Assembly: GCA_963969395.1 (NCBI GenBank)
Contig: OZ017799.1
Span: forward strand, 22,012,501-22,076,500
Source of the DNA: Pseudoscleropodium purum
Taxonomy: Eukaryota > Streptophyta > Bryopsida > Hypnales > Brachytheciaceae
Length of the DNA: 64,000 nt
Reading direction: 5' to 3'
A program made the translations under genes and the position numbers. The notes below the pieces were generated by a model. The model was not told the DNA's origin. It did no database searches and was given only the letters and a program-made list of their open reading frames with translations. Positions within the stretch are counted from its first letter, which is position 1; each line of letters opens with the position of its first letter. Below, piece after piece: positions 1 to 14,219 of this stretch.

Positions 1-380
1 TACTATTTTTTTCCTATATGTTGTATGATTCCAAATGATCTAAAACTTTTCAAGCATGTAGCCAACTTGATTTGAAAAATGAATTTAATGAGTTACAACC
101 ATTTTGGACATTTTTTTCATACAAATAAGACCCTTTGAAGTGCAATTGCTTGGATTTTTGTAGGTTCAAAAAATGAAAACTTAACAATTCAAATGCTAAT
201 ATCTTGCAATCTACACAGTGGAAATTTCTGAAATTTTTCACATATTCTCAAACAAGTTTACTACAAGACCCTACAATTATATGTGTCCAAAAATATTCTT
301 TTTCTAAAACTTGGTACTTGTACTACAAATGGCAATTTTGGAATGGTTTTAGTGAAAACACAGTCAAAATCATTTAGGGG
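1..380 (+). mobile_element. TTAA-type element, right part only
   Basis: The right end TTTAGGGG is followed by TTAA at 381-384. The body aligns over its whole length with 35676-36053, sharing for example GCTAATATCTTGCAATCTAC and TATGTGTCCAAAA. The left end is outside the window. Non-coding. Confidence 0.7.
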
Positions 381-384
381 TTAA

Positions 385-2029
385 AAATAAGTTTTGGATT
401 CTTCTAGATTACAAGTTTCATCTTCCTCTCCCCCATTAGACACTTGATTATTAAACCTCTACTAGAAGAAATGACAAGAAAAAAGACAAAGAGAAGAAAG
501 AAAAAAAGATATGCATAAAGAAGAAAAAAATGGAGTGCAAAAATGGAATAAATTATCAAATCTCCATCTTCTTCTTTTTAATTCATTAAAAACATCAACT
601 TTTATTTTTTCACTATTAGAAGTGACCAATGAATGAAAAAATTGACTTTGGATCATGGTTCTTTACTAAAGGCCATACTTAAGAGAATTTTTTTGTCTCT
701 CTAATAGTTACTAGTGTAAAGACTCCTAGGTAAGAACTAGCTCTTGACTTCTATTTCCATTTATTACAAAAAGAAACCCACTTTAAACCACTCTAATGGC
801 AATAAACAAGTTGTTGACATAAAAGAGTAGATAAAAATATCAAGAGCAACACCCTTTCTTAATCCATGTAGGACCAATTGGTCATTGACTGATCAATTGA
901 AAATTTAGGTGGATTCATATGAAGTGCATTTTGAATGGATCTTTTTGAAATTTTGATACATATAGACATGTATCTCCTACGTGGGAATATTATTTTGTTC
1001 TAATCAAATTCTCAGATTAAAGGTTACGTTGCCTAAATTTTTTTGGACATGAGGGGCATCTTTGGGTGCCCAACATGTGCAAAATTCCTCTTTTATCTTT
1101 AAAATTTGGTGAGTATGTACTCAAATGATATAGGATGGAATAGTAAAAAAAAACATGGGCAGTGTGTAACCTCCCATTTTGTCATTTGGAGCTCACTATT
1201 TTTTTCAATTTTTTTTTGTTATTTTAAGTGTAGTTTTATATACAAAACCCTCCCAAAAGAGTATAGAAACAAAATAGGTATGTCACATGCCAATATAGTA
1301 TTTGATCCTAAATAGAGTAACTTCCTTGAAATAAACCCAAATTCCATATGTAAATAGGATAGAAACCCAAAATTTGTACAAATTATAGTTATTTAGTAGA
1401 AATTGCCCAAATTGCCTAAATTGCCTAAACATGCTTGGCATGTGATAAATCCTAGTTAAATTGGTTTAAGGAAACCTACGTAAACACCCTAAGTTGATTC
1501 TTGAAGAGAGGTTTTGGAAATTATCCATAGTGTGATAAAATCTCACTAAAAATTAGACTAGCTTTTTTATATTATTAAGACTTTTGACAAATTTTATAAC
1601 ATTTTAATAGCCAAAAATATCCAAATCATCAAGATTCTTTAATGATTCAAATTTAAAAATTACGACAAAGCTGATTAATATCCAAGGAGTGTACGAAATT
1701 AGAATGGAAACCAAGTTAGGTCTTTTTTTACTCCCTCATACCTACTAAAGAGCCTATACTAGTTACTTTTTACAAAAAAATCAAATCCAAAAGTTGGATT
1801 TTTAATATTTTTAAATTTTAAGTTGGCAATAGGTTTTGATGAGTTTTGATGATAGAAAAATGGGTAAAATTAGAGTAGACTAAAAATAGATTTTTTAAAG
1901 CCAATGGCACAACCCGCTTAAGATTTGGAGTCTTTCTTTAAAAGTTAGAGTTTTAAATCAATGTAAAAAATCAAACATGAAGATTAGGATGAAAATTCTA
2001 TTTGATAAATTTACCACTTAGGAAATGAG
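385..2029. other. AT-rich intergenic sequence
   Basis: No gene or structured element recognised apart from a triple ATTGCCYAA phrase near 1402-1428. The 60-70-codon ORFs are chance. Confidence 0.6.
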
Positions 2030-2400
2030 AGGAGGTGGGTGCCCTTGAAAACATATAAAAGGTCATTTATTCTCCTCTCAAAACACCTTTTGTAGCCATT
2101 TTTTGGCACATTGATACCATCTTGGGTCCATTTAGTTGGATTTTTGCCATTTTTGAGCTAAATTGCCAAACTTGTGTGTTTTTGAAGCATTTAAGGCCCC
2201 CATTGTTGATATTTTGTTAAGCATTGAAGGACGTTGGATCCCTTGAAATCTTACAACTTTGTTTAGTGATTGTTGAAAGTTACTAGTGCTAACTTGTTTG
2301 AGGTTTTGTTAAGTTTTGGGATTTGTTTCTGTAGGTGTACTAATCCTAGAATAACCCTCCACCATATTTTGGTCCTTGCCGCTTTGAGGGAATTCTAATG
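2030..2400 (+). mobile_element. LTR-like fragment with TATA box
   Basis: CATATAAAAGG at 2052-2062 sits in a context (CTTGAAAA, then TATAAAAGG, then CTCCTCTC) that recurs at 16852-16880. A promoter-like core in two otherwise non-coding, partly similar sequences suggests LTR remnants. No primer-binding site, internal domain or exact boundary is visible. Confidence 0.35.
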
Positions 2401-2566
2401 TGATGTTTTTTTAAGTTTTAGTATACTAACCAACTCTTGTACTAACTTGTATAAGTTTGAGTTTCATACTAGCATATGTTTGTACCAACTAAATTGTGCT
2501 AACATGTGTTGTAAACCATCTAGCTCATGTTACTAATCTTTCCAAGTCTTGTGAAAATTTTTGTGG

Positions 2567-2742
2567 TTTTCAATTAGACAATAAACCTTTGAACATAGGA
2601 GTCTTGTGAATTACAAGTGTTTAAGAAAATTTCAATGAGACGACAGAGCTTTGAATTTAGGAATCTAAGGAATTATAAGTATTTTAAAATTTCCATTTAG
2701 ATGGTGAAGCTTTGAACTTAGGAATTTTAGAAATTATTCTTT
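2567..2742 (+). repeat. Three degenerate tandem units of about 61 bp
   Basis: Units starting near 2567, 2630 and 2690 share TTTCAATTAGA-, CTTTGAA-TTAGGA and AATTATAAGT-like blocks. Similar AGCTTTG phrases occur at 17470-17570, which ties this stretch to the LTR-like sequence upstream of each. Confidence 0.55.
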
Positions 2743-2882
2743 TAGCCAAAAAATCATTAGAATCAATGGAAATTAAGCTCCAAGCAGCCAAGCTTGTTTA
2801 CAAATATCCAAGATTAAAATAATAGGTTGTTTTTAAATATCCTAGTTGTAACCAAATTTTGCCAAATTTATGTTTTAACCAA

Positions 2883-3832
2883 CCCCTAAAGTTCTATGAC
2901 TATTTTCACCGAAAAAGGTCAAAAATTGCCATTTTTAGTACAAGTAGCAAATCTTTGAAAAAAACTTTTTTTGACATATGTAACCATGGGATCTTGTTCT
3001 ATATAGTATCAAAAACATATTTTAAAAATTTTAGACATTTCCACCGTATGGATTGCAAGATATAAGCATTCAATTTTACTAAAATCATTTTTTTGGACTT
3101 GCAGAAAGCTAGTCAGCTGCACTTCACAAGCTCACTTTTCTATGAAAAAATGACCAAAATGATGGTGCTTCTTTTAATTCTTTTTCCTTGACAATTTATC
3201 CACATGCTTGAAAAATTTCAGATTGTTTGAAATTTTACAACATTTAGGAAAAAATTAGTGAGTACATAGTAGTAGATCATGATTCAAAATACTAAATTAT
3301 TAAGAATTAAAATAAGGAATTGAAAAATGACAATCCTAATGGTTGAAATGTTTTAATAAACAATTTACATCCTAGGAATTTATTTTATTTTCAAAAATAT
3401 TGAAAATTCGATAAGATAAAGGAATTCAAAGTTTAATTTAGAATAAGGAATCCATATCTACCTACAAACAAAAAATCCTCATAATTTTGGACTCATTGAT
3501 CAAAATAGAATGATTCAAAGCTTTCCTTGTATATATAAGTCTAGAAAATCAATTTTAAATTTTGGTTTCTGAAAAAAAAGTGATTTTTTCTAATTTGCCC
3601 AAACTACCCAATTACAAAAAAAAAAAGTAACATATTAGGCTATAACTTTTGACTCCTATTTCCAAATGTCATGAGATTTGTTGCATAATTATGAAAAATA
3701 TTCCTCATCCACACCTTCTATTAAAATTTCAGCCTAAAATATGAAAAATTATGGTCACAAGTACCTGCCCAAAATTTCTACTTTGCCCAAAATTTCTACA
3801 CAGCCAAAAAACGCAGGCCGGTCCTTTTGGAG
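2883..3832 (-). mobile_element. TTAA-type element, reverse orientation, about 950 bp
   Basis: The left boundary is CCCCTAAAG preceded by CCAA (a TTAA four bases further out). The right boundary GGTCCTTTTGGAG is followed by TTAA (3833-3836). The body is the reverse complement of the 35169-36053 copy, sharing ATTGCCATTTTTAGTACAAG and GGATTGCAAGATATAAGCAT-like blocks. No transposase; the ORFs are chance. Confidence 0.72.
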
Positions 3833-5127
3833 TTAAGCAATTCCTATTTTGGAAGGGGGGTTGGATTTGGGTCCTCCACAAGCTAGCCTCTTTGCTATCA
3901 GAGACTCAGTTGTCAGAGCTCCTAGTCAGAGCCTCTCTAGCCGGGGCTTCCTGTTGCCAGCCAAGGTCTCATTGTTGTTGTCTCCAAACCTTGACATGGA
4001 CTCTTCCCTATTTGATATTTTTTTGAAGAAAAATAGTCCCTTCAAGCCCATTTCAAGGTAGATTAGAAAAAATTAGGAGTAGAATACAAACTATCCCAAG
4101 GGGGGAGGAGATAATTTAGAAGCTCTCAACATTTATAAACCGATAAGAATGAAAAGTGGTTTGAAAAGTGTGATAGTTTAACAAGAAAGAAGAATAGAAA
4201 GGATAGCAACAAGAATTTGATTAGCCATTAGGAGTGAGAATATTTAATAGTTGGAATAAATGTCCCAATTGTCAACTATTCTCTAGAAGTTGGTGGCAAA
4301 AAACTATATTATATCCAAAAGTCAAATAGTAAAAAATTCAAGATAGTGTAGAATAATCTTAGGAAAAAAGTGTGTAGAAAGTGAAGCTTAGAAAAAAATA
4401 GCACAAGTTAAAAGGAGTATTCCAAATATTTGTATGAAACAACTTAATATATCAATATAACAATGAGTAAAAAACATTAAAATTTGAAGAAATACGATGG
4501 CCTAAGTGGAGAACTTTGAGAGCACATTTCATTACCAGTAGGATAAAGTATAATCTGAAGTATGTCACTAAATCCCTATTTCCATTTTAATTAGCAAATT
4601 TTAATTAGAGCAAAGGCCTAGGGTCAAATCAAACCATTAAGAAAGAGTAATAGGTCAAAGTTTAATTTAGAATCTTATATTAGAAGTCTAGAGGTTTTTG
4701 AAAACATAAAATAGATAGAAACCAAAGTTAAAATAAGAAAGATATAGGCGGATGAAGTTTAAGTGTCAAAATGGATGAAACTTATCAAAATTAATCCAGA
4801 AAAACAAGAATGAAAATTTAGAAATTAGATATTCACCAGGTATTAAAAGTGAAGTTAAAATTTAGTTTTAACTTGTAGATTAGGAAAAAAGCATGGATGA
4901 AGTTTGAAGAATCAATTAGCAGTTAAATTCAATTTGGACATATCTTTTGCTAGAAAGGTCAAATTATTTTGAGTTTTATATTTTTTTAAATAAAATAAAA
5001 TTTTCTTTCACTTAGTCTTGTTAAATTTATATTGAATTTGATTTCGTTAAAAAAAGACTATGACTATAGTAAGTTGGTTGTTAGGGATTATTTTTTGTGG
5101 GTTATTTTACAAGTTTAGAGTATTTAA

Positions 5128-6055
5128 CCCCTTAATTCCCATTGTCCCCTTGGAGGACAAATTAGATTTTGGGCAAGTTCCTATGACCTCAATTTTTGGT
5201 CAATTGTTTTGAAAATTTCCCGTAAGATAGAAAAACTAGTTATCTAAGTGGGAATATAATTTTTATTTCAATTGGTGCCCAAGAGCAAAAGTTATACCAC
5301 AAAAAGCCTGAAACTGAACTCGGCGGGTAGCACAAAAAAAATCACAAAAAATCAAAATAAATTTTAATTTTTTTTCTACTGAAATGTTTCATTTTTGTCT
5401 ACATGTGAAGCTTTGATTTGTTCTATTGGGAATAATAATGAGAAAGTTAAAGACAATCTTGTTTTTTGGGCAATTTTAGCATCTTCTTGAAAAAATAACT
5501 TCTAGGATTCATTTCTGAATGCAATTTTGACAATTTTTGACAATTTTTTTGGTAGAATGTTGTTTTTGCTTTCTAAAACAATCTCATCATTAGGATTATT
5601 GTCTTTCAATCCCATCTTCAAGTTATTAAAAATTTAGGTTTTTTTCCAATCTTGGATCTACTGCTACTTAGCATTTTTTTAGAGAATGAAAATCAATTGT
5701 TTTTTTCTTGAATTTTTTTCCTAGACTTTCAACTCAATTCTTCAATATAAATTTTTTTTAATTCAAAGTCTGTAGTGCAAAAAAATTCCACAATTTGCAG
5801 CCAAAGTCATCTGAAATTGCAGGCTAGTGTTCAAAAAAACTTTCTTTTTCAACTTTGAATGCTAATATCTTTCAATCTATACGGTCAAACTTCATGAAAT
5901 TTCTACCACATAAGCTAAGACAAGTGAAGTACAAGATCCTATAGTCCAATTTTAAAAATATGATTTTTAAAATTTTTCTTGGGTGAATGCCAGCAAAAAT
6001 GGCAGTTTTGAGTGGTTTTTGATAAAAAAAAAAAATAGTCTTGGGAATTTAGGGG
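5128..6055 (+). mobile_element. TTAA-type element, 928 bp, both ends intact
   Basis: The flanks are TTAA on both sides (5124-5127 and 6056-6059). The ends are CCCCTTAATTCCCA and, reverse-complemented, CCCCTAAATTCCCA, a 13/14 inverted repeat. The body is shared, inverted, with 14220-15126. Non-coding. Confidence 0.78.
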
Positions 6056-6059
6056 TTAA

Positions 6060-9000
6060 GCATTAAAAAAGATTCATTTTTTGGAAGGCACAATGAACAA
6101 TGCCTAGTTACCCTTTAGGATAAGAATTCACGTAGAAACTAAATCATGGTTGTGCTTGTATATTTCTCAAAGGTGGATAAATAAACACTCACATAGTACA
6201 AAAAACTCACTTAAATACAAATGAATATCTTTTGACTACATCAAGGCAAGAATAGAAAGAAAATCTTTTAATTTCAAATGTTATAACCTTCCAATATGCA
6301 TAGTCAAAGTTTCTAATAATTTTTGCACACATTCCCATGGTAGTTTAAAACTACCTCCCTCCCAAAATGATCTTCTTCCTGGAGAAAATGTTATGGATTA
6401 AGGCTAAAAATGATATTTTTAAGACCCTTTGCATGTTGTACTTAGTAGAGTTTCATGTGCTCTTAGTGTTCTACAAACTTTGAATTTTGAAGCCCTTTGT
6501 AAAGTGTAGTTTTGGAATATAGAAAAGTAGAATTTTTTCAACACTTTCAAAAGGTATCATTGGGCATTTAATTATTGAGTGTGAAGTTGTCTATATATGG
6601 GCATTTAGTATGAGTCTATGACCATGTGTAGAATTTTATTTTGCCTCCCAAAACTTCATTTCCTTCAATTTGGTAATATTCAAAGAGATACAAAAAATAA
6701 GAATGAACAATGTTCATTAATCCCTTCAATCATTTCATTTGTCTTTTGATTGATGATTGCATAGATGGAAGGAGAACTACTACTTGGAGTTGTTTTGTAG
6801 GTCTTGGATAGCAATCAAAAGCCAAATTTGACCAATTTGCAACGCCACAAGTACAACATGAAGATTGTTTTTGAACTGAAAATTAAGGTCAACAAAAAGA
6901 TCATTGTGGGATGGAAGAAGTACAATTTTATACAATTGAACTTCAACAAAAACAATATCATTTGTTTTCACTAATCTAAAAAATAATAATTTATACCAAT
7001 TTATGCTATAAATGTACTTTAGTCCTTTAGGGAATAATAGTTTTATTTTAATAGATCAATTAAAAGCTAACAAAGTAGTTGAACATAAGTAATAGAGAAT
7101 ATTTCTTCAACTATGAAGGTATCAATGTAAGCAAACATGGCAGATACAAATAGATATGAGGATATCCAAATACAAAGTTATTGCATTTTTTTAAGAAGAG
7201 TATTGGTCCTCATCTAGATAATTTTACATATATCAATTGTGGACCATATTAAAGAATCACATGTATATTTATAAATATTTTCTAAAGACATTTGAGAAAG
7301 AATTACGAGAATAACAATTGAATGTGTGAACATTGGAAAATTTGATCTAAATGGTGTCTCAATAATTAGAAATTGTTCTAAAACTTATTGCTCAATTCAA
7401 TATTGTGAATCCAATTTATAATAAAATGTTGACCCTAGAATAGATTGAACAAGTGATGCATTATCATAGTTCTTGATTGATTTCATTTTTATTGAATCTT
7501 ATTGACAATTGAGAAGGGAGTTTGGTTCATCTTAACATATGTATAATATTTCTGGGATATCATATGCAAAATCAACCATTGGCTCTCATAGACTTTCAAT
7601 GTTATATTATTATTAAGTTGGCAATTTGGTTCTATAGTTTGGCAACATAGTTTCCATAGTTCCAAGATTCAAAGGGCTAATACCTTAGGTGCAATCTTAT
7701 ATCCCATGTTTGAGGCCTTTTTTTATAGAATTTATTTAGGAAATCAAATATATGCAAATAGATGAATTGGTTTAGAAATACAAAAGCTAGCTATTGGATC
7801 ATGTTTGTTATTGTGTTTGTATACAAAACCGTATACCAACATGTCCATATCTATACCCATATATCATGTAGGGAGAAGATATGGGACACTAGATGCATAG
7901 ATGTATTATTTGTGATGTAGCACAAAAATTGTTTGTCTTTTGTTCAAATGTACGAGTAGCTATGAGACAATCTTTGAGAACATAGGCCCAAAATGTCTTA
8001 AAATATTACAAAGCATTAATGATTTCCAAAAATTAGATAGAAACATAGGCATTCATCAAAATATGGCACCAAAATTGAACTACCTAGAAGTATTCAATGG
8101 CTATTGTGAAACCAAATGTATTTACAAATTGCACTATAATGCATACAACATTTTTCCAGAAGTTGATGTACTTGCTTGGCTATTTAACTCCTAAAGGCCA
8201 TAGGATGTTTGAGAAGTGGAAAAGTCCAAAGTTGTCAATTTTTGATGCATTGTCCAAAATCCAAAATTAAAATTAAAAAAAATTCAATCATAGGAAAGTA
8301 TATTGAATAAGTAAGGAAATGTGTAGAAAAAATTTGAGACCATTTGACCATGAGGATTGAAAGATTATGATGTTTAAAGAGAAAATTAAAACTTTTTTTT
8401 CATTCCTATGAAACATGATCAACAAAGTTTGAGCTCTCTTAGGGTAAAATTTTTGCTATGTACAAAAATGAGGAATGTGACCATTTATAAGTATATGATA
8501 TTAGATTCACTCACAAAAAAAATTCAAAAGCAAATATGGAGTCTAATTTACTCTAAATCATCCTACAAATCAAGGAGGTTAAATGAATTCACAATATGCT
8601 ATTGGTAGTCATTTTTTTATGATTTCTTGTACAATGAGGAAATTTTTTAATTTGAAATCCAAATGTTAAAAATTTAGAGACAAACATTTGGAATTTGCAA
8701 AAAAAATTTCAAGAACTTTGACTTCACATATTGCAAGATAATGGGGCTTGAAGTTTAAATAAAATATTTTTTCTTGAAATCGCCTAGATATAGCTAATAA
8801 AGTTTGACTCTTCTTAGAATGTGATTTGAGAATTTATCTGATTTTTTTATATACAGTTGTCTGCCATGTTTTATTTATTTCATACTATCATGCTAAATTT
8901 CAAAAATTGATGAGGGTTTTAGCAAAAGATGCCCAAGTTGCCTAAGTTGCAAAAAAATTCAGGACAATACAACTTTTAATTCATGAAATTGTTTGGAAAA

Positions 9001-10737
9001 GAATTATATTTTGATGAAGGGGTTACACGTTTGCACCTTGTGTCAAAATTTAATGAACATCTGACCAATATTGACCTTATAGAAACCTACCCAAACTTTT
9101 AATTGCCCATTTAATAAACAATTTCCCTATACATTAAAGAAAATTTTTGGGCCTCTACATGGCCATTTGACTTTTGGCAACAATGCAAATACAACAAAAT
9201 TAGGAATAAAATAATAATAATAATTTGAAAAATATTACGTATCACTTGAAAAACAAGTTCTTTAAATATTTTTTATTTAATTGAATAAACACTACTGTTG
9301 AAAATCAAATAGCCCTATAGAGGCCCTAGATTTTCTCTAATGGTGGTTAAATTAATCATTTGGGTATCACATATGTTTTCAAGAAGTTCTATCCCATAAG
9401 AACTTGACAAAAGGTTGTGCATTGAAGAAAAATACTCCTTTTGTCATGAATTATGTGTCCACTTTGGATTTCATGTGTTTAAAGGTCCTTTTGAAAAGGT
9501 CACATAGAAGCTTTCTTGTGTCCAATTCTTTTAGGATGTATTTAAGGTAGAAGTACCAATGTCAACCATGCCCAATACCCAACCTATAAGTTGTACTTTT
9601 TCCAATCTTGAATTAGAACTCAAGCTTCAAATGTTTCTTTTTTGTCTTTTTCAAGGTTGGCACTAAAAAGGTTCTGACACATGTCTCAAAGTAATGAATA
9701 AGAAAATATGAAGTAGTATAAAGGAAAGTAATTCTTGAATGATCAAAATTAGAAGACTCTAAACATTGGCTACTAGTAAAATGCACTTTATGGCTCCTAT
9801 AATTTATAGTAATTTGAATTCGGGGAATAAAATTCTGAATTTTTTTTTATCATTCCCCATATTTTTTATCTTCCTACCAAGGAAAATTTTCTACCGCCAT
9901 ATATATTGCACACAATTTGCTCCAAAATTGCTTAATTAATCAATTATTGGTGCATTTATCAAATTTCTTTATAATGCTTATGAAATGTAACATTCTTCAA
10001 TTAATAGATTTTGGAATTATAAAATTTGAAACCTTTTTGAATTATATTTTTCACAATACAAACAATTAAATTGGTATAAAAAGTTTTCAACAAAACTATT
10101 GACACTTAATTCATGATAGAGGTAATAAAAAAGAAATAGTGATTTCATATTGAAAGCCAATTTTAAAGTATTATATAGGGAGAAAAAAGTCTTGAGCAAC
10201 AATTGATTGGAATTTCCTCTAATTTGTACATTTTATCACCAACAATATAGGGAATTATAAATCTTAGCCACTAAATGCTAAACCATCTACTAGATGGATA
10301 ATAAATGTGCTAAGAAGTACACTTCATCCAATTAATATTCATTAAAGAAGCTTTCAGATTTTTTTTCAAATATATCGATTCAATGGAATGAAGAATGTTC
10401 TAAATTACTATACCTAATCTTAACCCCTTTCTAAAACCAATCCCTACAATTTCTTGCCTAAAATATATTGCTTCTATTCATAAGAGCCTAAGGTTGCTTT
10501 TAGATAAATCTGTATACAACACTTTGAAATTTTATAATTTATTCACACAATGTCCAAATAATGCACAAGAGAATTTTGAATACTCTTTTGACTTTCAACA
10601 AGATCCATTCAAAAATTAGACAATTTCATAATAAGAAAGATGCTCAATTTGTTTATTTAGACACAATTTGGTTAAATTACCCTCCATGAATATAGACAAT
10701 TTGGAAGAGTTACAATTATTGTGTACAATTTTCTTAG
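6060..10737. other. AT-rich intergenic sequence with element traces
   Basis: No gene seen. Possible decayed TTAA-family ends: TCCTTTAGGGAATAA near 7024-7038 and TTAACTCCTAAAGGCC at 8184-8199, neither with a found partner. ORFs of 61-84 codons show no coding features. Confidence 0.55.
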
Positions 10738-11170
10738 CCCCTCATTACTCAAGGGGACCAAAATTGTCTTCACATAGTTTGAAAGTCCAATTTGAAGTGT
10801 TGTAACTTTTTCATTTGATGTCCAAATTCAATAAAACTTATTGGGAAATCTATGCTCTTTCTTATATTTTGTGTAATAGAATATTTAGATCACTCCAAGA
10901 TGCACTGATTTTTTTGGAAGCCATTCTAAGGTTAATGGGTTCAATTTGACTTCACCAAAGTGCATTTTGATGGTTACAACTTTGGGGGCTTGTATCTCCT
11001 TCATCCAATGTTTGTATCTAATAAAATTTTGTTGGTCTAATTATTGTTGTAAAATTTTCATACCAATCCAAAGTGCTTTTAATGTTTGGAAGTAATTCAA
11101 AATTCAAAATTTGGGCAATTTTGAAAATAACAATGTTTTTAAACCCCAAAAGACCATGGACCATAAGAGG
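10738..11170 (+). mobile_element. Possible short TTAA-type element, 433 bp
   Basis: The left end CCCCTCATTACTC is preceded by TTAG. The right end ACCATAAGAGG is followed by TTAA (11171-11174). The inverted match is short and degenerate. The interior contains CAAGGGGACC- and TTGTAACTTTTTCATT-like phrases seen in other copies. An old or deleted family member is the best guess. Confidence 0.4.
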
Positions 11171-11230
11171 TTAAATTGCTATCTTTTGTTTTTCAAGTAC
11201 TTGGAAATGCAACTTGCATCAGACACTTAA

Positions 11231-13829
11231 TTGTTAACCGAAACTGCAAAAATCAATTTCAAAGACACACCCTGCTCCCACCCCCTGTCGCCAAGCAGTG
11301 TCAAGTAGCACCTACTTCTTGGCTCACCATTCGTGTGCGGTCATAGAGTTGGTAGAAAGCAATAACTCAACTTCGTTGTTGTACCCAGATTGCTCCACCG
11401 ACCACATCAAGAAAACACCGAGATAACCGACGGGGACACGGGGGCCATGTGATGTGGATGTGGATTCCAAAATTGGAAAATTGTATGACATTGTGTAAAA
11501 TATTGCCCATCATTGGCAGCAAGTCAACGGTGGGAAGCCAACAAGAATTGGCTTTGCTCACAGGCTGCACCTCCTGACCAGTTTTCACTTTCTATATTTT
11601 TTTAATTTATTTTTGAAACAAATGACCAGTTTGGCTTTGAGTTGGAAAGAGGCCTTGCCAGTGAGTTATCTTAGCCATGGCTGCGATATCTGAGTCCAAC
11701 TGCAGAAGAATCATTTGCTCCACTCTTGAAAAACTGCAACCATGTCATGCTTGGAACCAAGGCAAAGATTGGATTTCAGTGGGTCTGCTATTACAGGGGT
11801 AAGGATAAGGTACAGGTTTATAAAACTGGTATAAGGACGTAACCAGTTGTTGACTTTTCAACCCTAACGTGGCACCATCCCATTGGCAACTTATCACCAT
11901 TGCCATTACAAGTTGCAACTTATCATTTTTTTTCCTTTTAACTTGCTTCCTACACTCTTGGAACATGGAGATCAAAGGTTGTGATTGAAAAATGTACAAC
12001 CATTATGTACAATAATCTATTCATTGTTAACGTGATTCGTTGGTTATCTAATACATGATACTATATCCTATAAGGTAGATAAGCTCATTATCATATAAAA
12101 TAGTAATTTGACTATTGGGGCCAACTCTAAGAGGGGCCCATTTTTTTTAGAGGTGTGCACTTGTTTTATGAATCAAATCTAAATGGAATTATAATTTTTC
12201 AATTAAAATTAAAAAATTTGTTAATTTTTGAAGTACTTTGTATGGAAATTATAAAATCATTCCTAGAGTGGAGTCATGAACATCCTATAAGCAACTCATA
12301 ATTGTTCTCCCATATATGTATCCAATGGTACTTAAGTATTTAACCTTAAATAATTGACACGTTGGCATTAGTATGGTGATTTGGTTAAAAAAATGAATGG
12401 ACTTGGATGATTTTTTAGGTGGAATTGGGGCCCAAAGTAGGATGATGGAATTAGGCAACAATCGGAAATGGGTTACTATGGCTACCTTACTAACTCTTTA
12501 GGAACAACTTGTTTAAGGTTATTTTTCACCTTAATGTTATCTCTTGTTCTAAGATTAGTAAAATACGATTTAAGATATATTGCATTCACATATATGTTCT
12601 TTTATATATGTTGAGTCTAGTTGGTGTTGTGAGGATAGAGCATTAGGAGCATGGTTATGAGATTCATTTCCAAATAACTACAAGAAACCTAACCAAAAAA
12701 ATTGAAAGTTAAAGTTGTTCAAAAATGTAGATTTGGTTGTTTTAACAATGGAATTTTGTTTGTGCTAATGGAAAGATGCCATTATGTAAGAGTACCTTTT
12801 TTAGACCTAGTTGAAGTCATCATTGAATAGCCACCAAAGGACAAGAGGCAAGAATTGACCTGAACATTGTTTTCTTTGAAGACTAAGAGTTAAATGCTCT
12901 CCATATCGCACCACAAGATACATGAGAGCAACTCAAGTTTCATTAGGCAAGGATTGCATTGTTGTTTTCCTTTGAGGACTAAGTTAAATACTCTAGAATC
13001 TAGGCTTTGCCCTTTCCATCTTTAGCAACTTACTACAATCCCAATACTAGCCCTTAATCAACTACTGATTTAATAGTATATTGATGTTCACATGTGGTAT
13101 TAGCCCCCAAAGGACTAGATTCATTATAAGAATAGACATATATCATATATGAGCTAAATTTAGTCTTCAAATTGTATTCAAATATTGATATAGTATATTT
13201 TTATTACCTATCTATCACTATGAAAAATTTATTATGTCATTGTTATAATTTTATAGCTAAAATTGAAAATAAATTAGTAAATATAGAAAAAAGAAATCCC
13301 ATTAATTTGAAATTATATTAAGAGGTAAAAGTGGCAATAAAGATTAGTATGAAAATATTTCAATTAATTATTTTAGTTCTTACATCCCAAATCCCCCAAC
13401 AATGACATTCAAATCAAAGTAAACTATCAAACTAAATTTATCCTACTATGTAATTGATACATAGAACCTTGTGAATTTTCACTTCTAAAATTTTTAAAAT
13501 TTTCTCTTGATTTTGATTTTTTTATAAATTTTGATGAAAAATCAAATAATTGCAATTTTGAAGGTAAAAGGTGGAAATTAAATATATAAAAATTAGAAAA
13601 TATATTAGAATAATGTAGAATTTTTACAATAAAAAAAAAAATAGAATGAAAAACATAATTTTTAAATTAAAAAAATTTAATGAAAAGAAAAGAATTTTAA
13701 AAAAACATTCAATTTTGTATGATTTGGAGTTTTTACAATGGTATAGAAACAAAACTTGTCAAGATTCATTTTTCATTTTAAAACATGCATCCAAAATGGA
13801 TATCAAGACGCATCCACTTTTTGGATGTG
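11231..13829. other. Intergenic sequence with a GC-richer island at 11.23-12.0 kb
   Basis: 11240-12000 has gene-like composition and two minus-strand ORFs of 73 and 84 codons without family features. The rest is AT-rich. It may be a promoter remnant; nothing firmer is supported. Confidence 0.4.
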
Positions 13830-13964
13830 TAGATCTTTAGGGATTAAGAATGGTACATTAGTGAAGGTCTGAAGAATGTGTTTTTGTATGCTTTTGAATT
13901 AGAATCATTTTACTAGCACCACTCCTAATCCAAAAGCAAACATATTTTAACCCCTAAAGATCTA
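13830..13964. repeat. Palindrome with TTAGGG/CCCTAA arms
   Basis: The left arm TAGATCTTTAGGGATTAA (13830-13847) and right arm TTAACCCCTAAAGATCTA (13947-13964) are inverted copies. Inside, TGCTTTTGAATTAG (13889-13902) and CTAATCCAAAAGCA (13925-13938) form a second pair. It may be a hairpin, or two outward-facing element ends separated by about 100 bp. Confidence 0.65.
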
Positions 13965-14219
13965 AAGAACCTACTTTAGTTTTTTTTGAAAATTTGAGAA
14001 ATTTTTGTTGATTTCATGATTTTTTATTTTGCATGAAATTTATAGAATGAATGCTAATCACCCTAATCTATGTGTGAAGCTTTGTTTAAGGTCATTTTGA
14101 TAAGTATTGCGAAAGTTAGAAGTTCTTTTCAATGTCAATGTCAAACTAGGTAGCTAAAAATACATTCAAAAAAAATTATCAATTAATTTTATTGGATTAC
14201 ACAGATTGGTACCTACTAA

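Noticed and set aside
373..384. TTTAGGGG as interstitial telomere repeat (also at 6048, 15120, 27300, 34231)
   Set aside because: The motif occurs singly with TTAA next to it and never as TTTAGGG arrays. It marks element ends.
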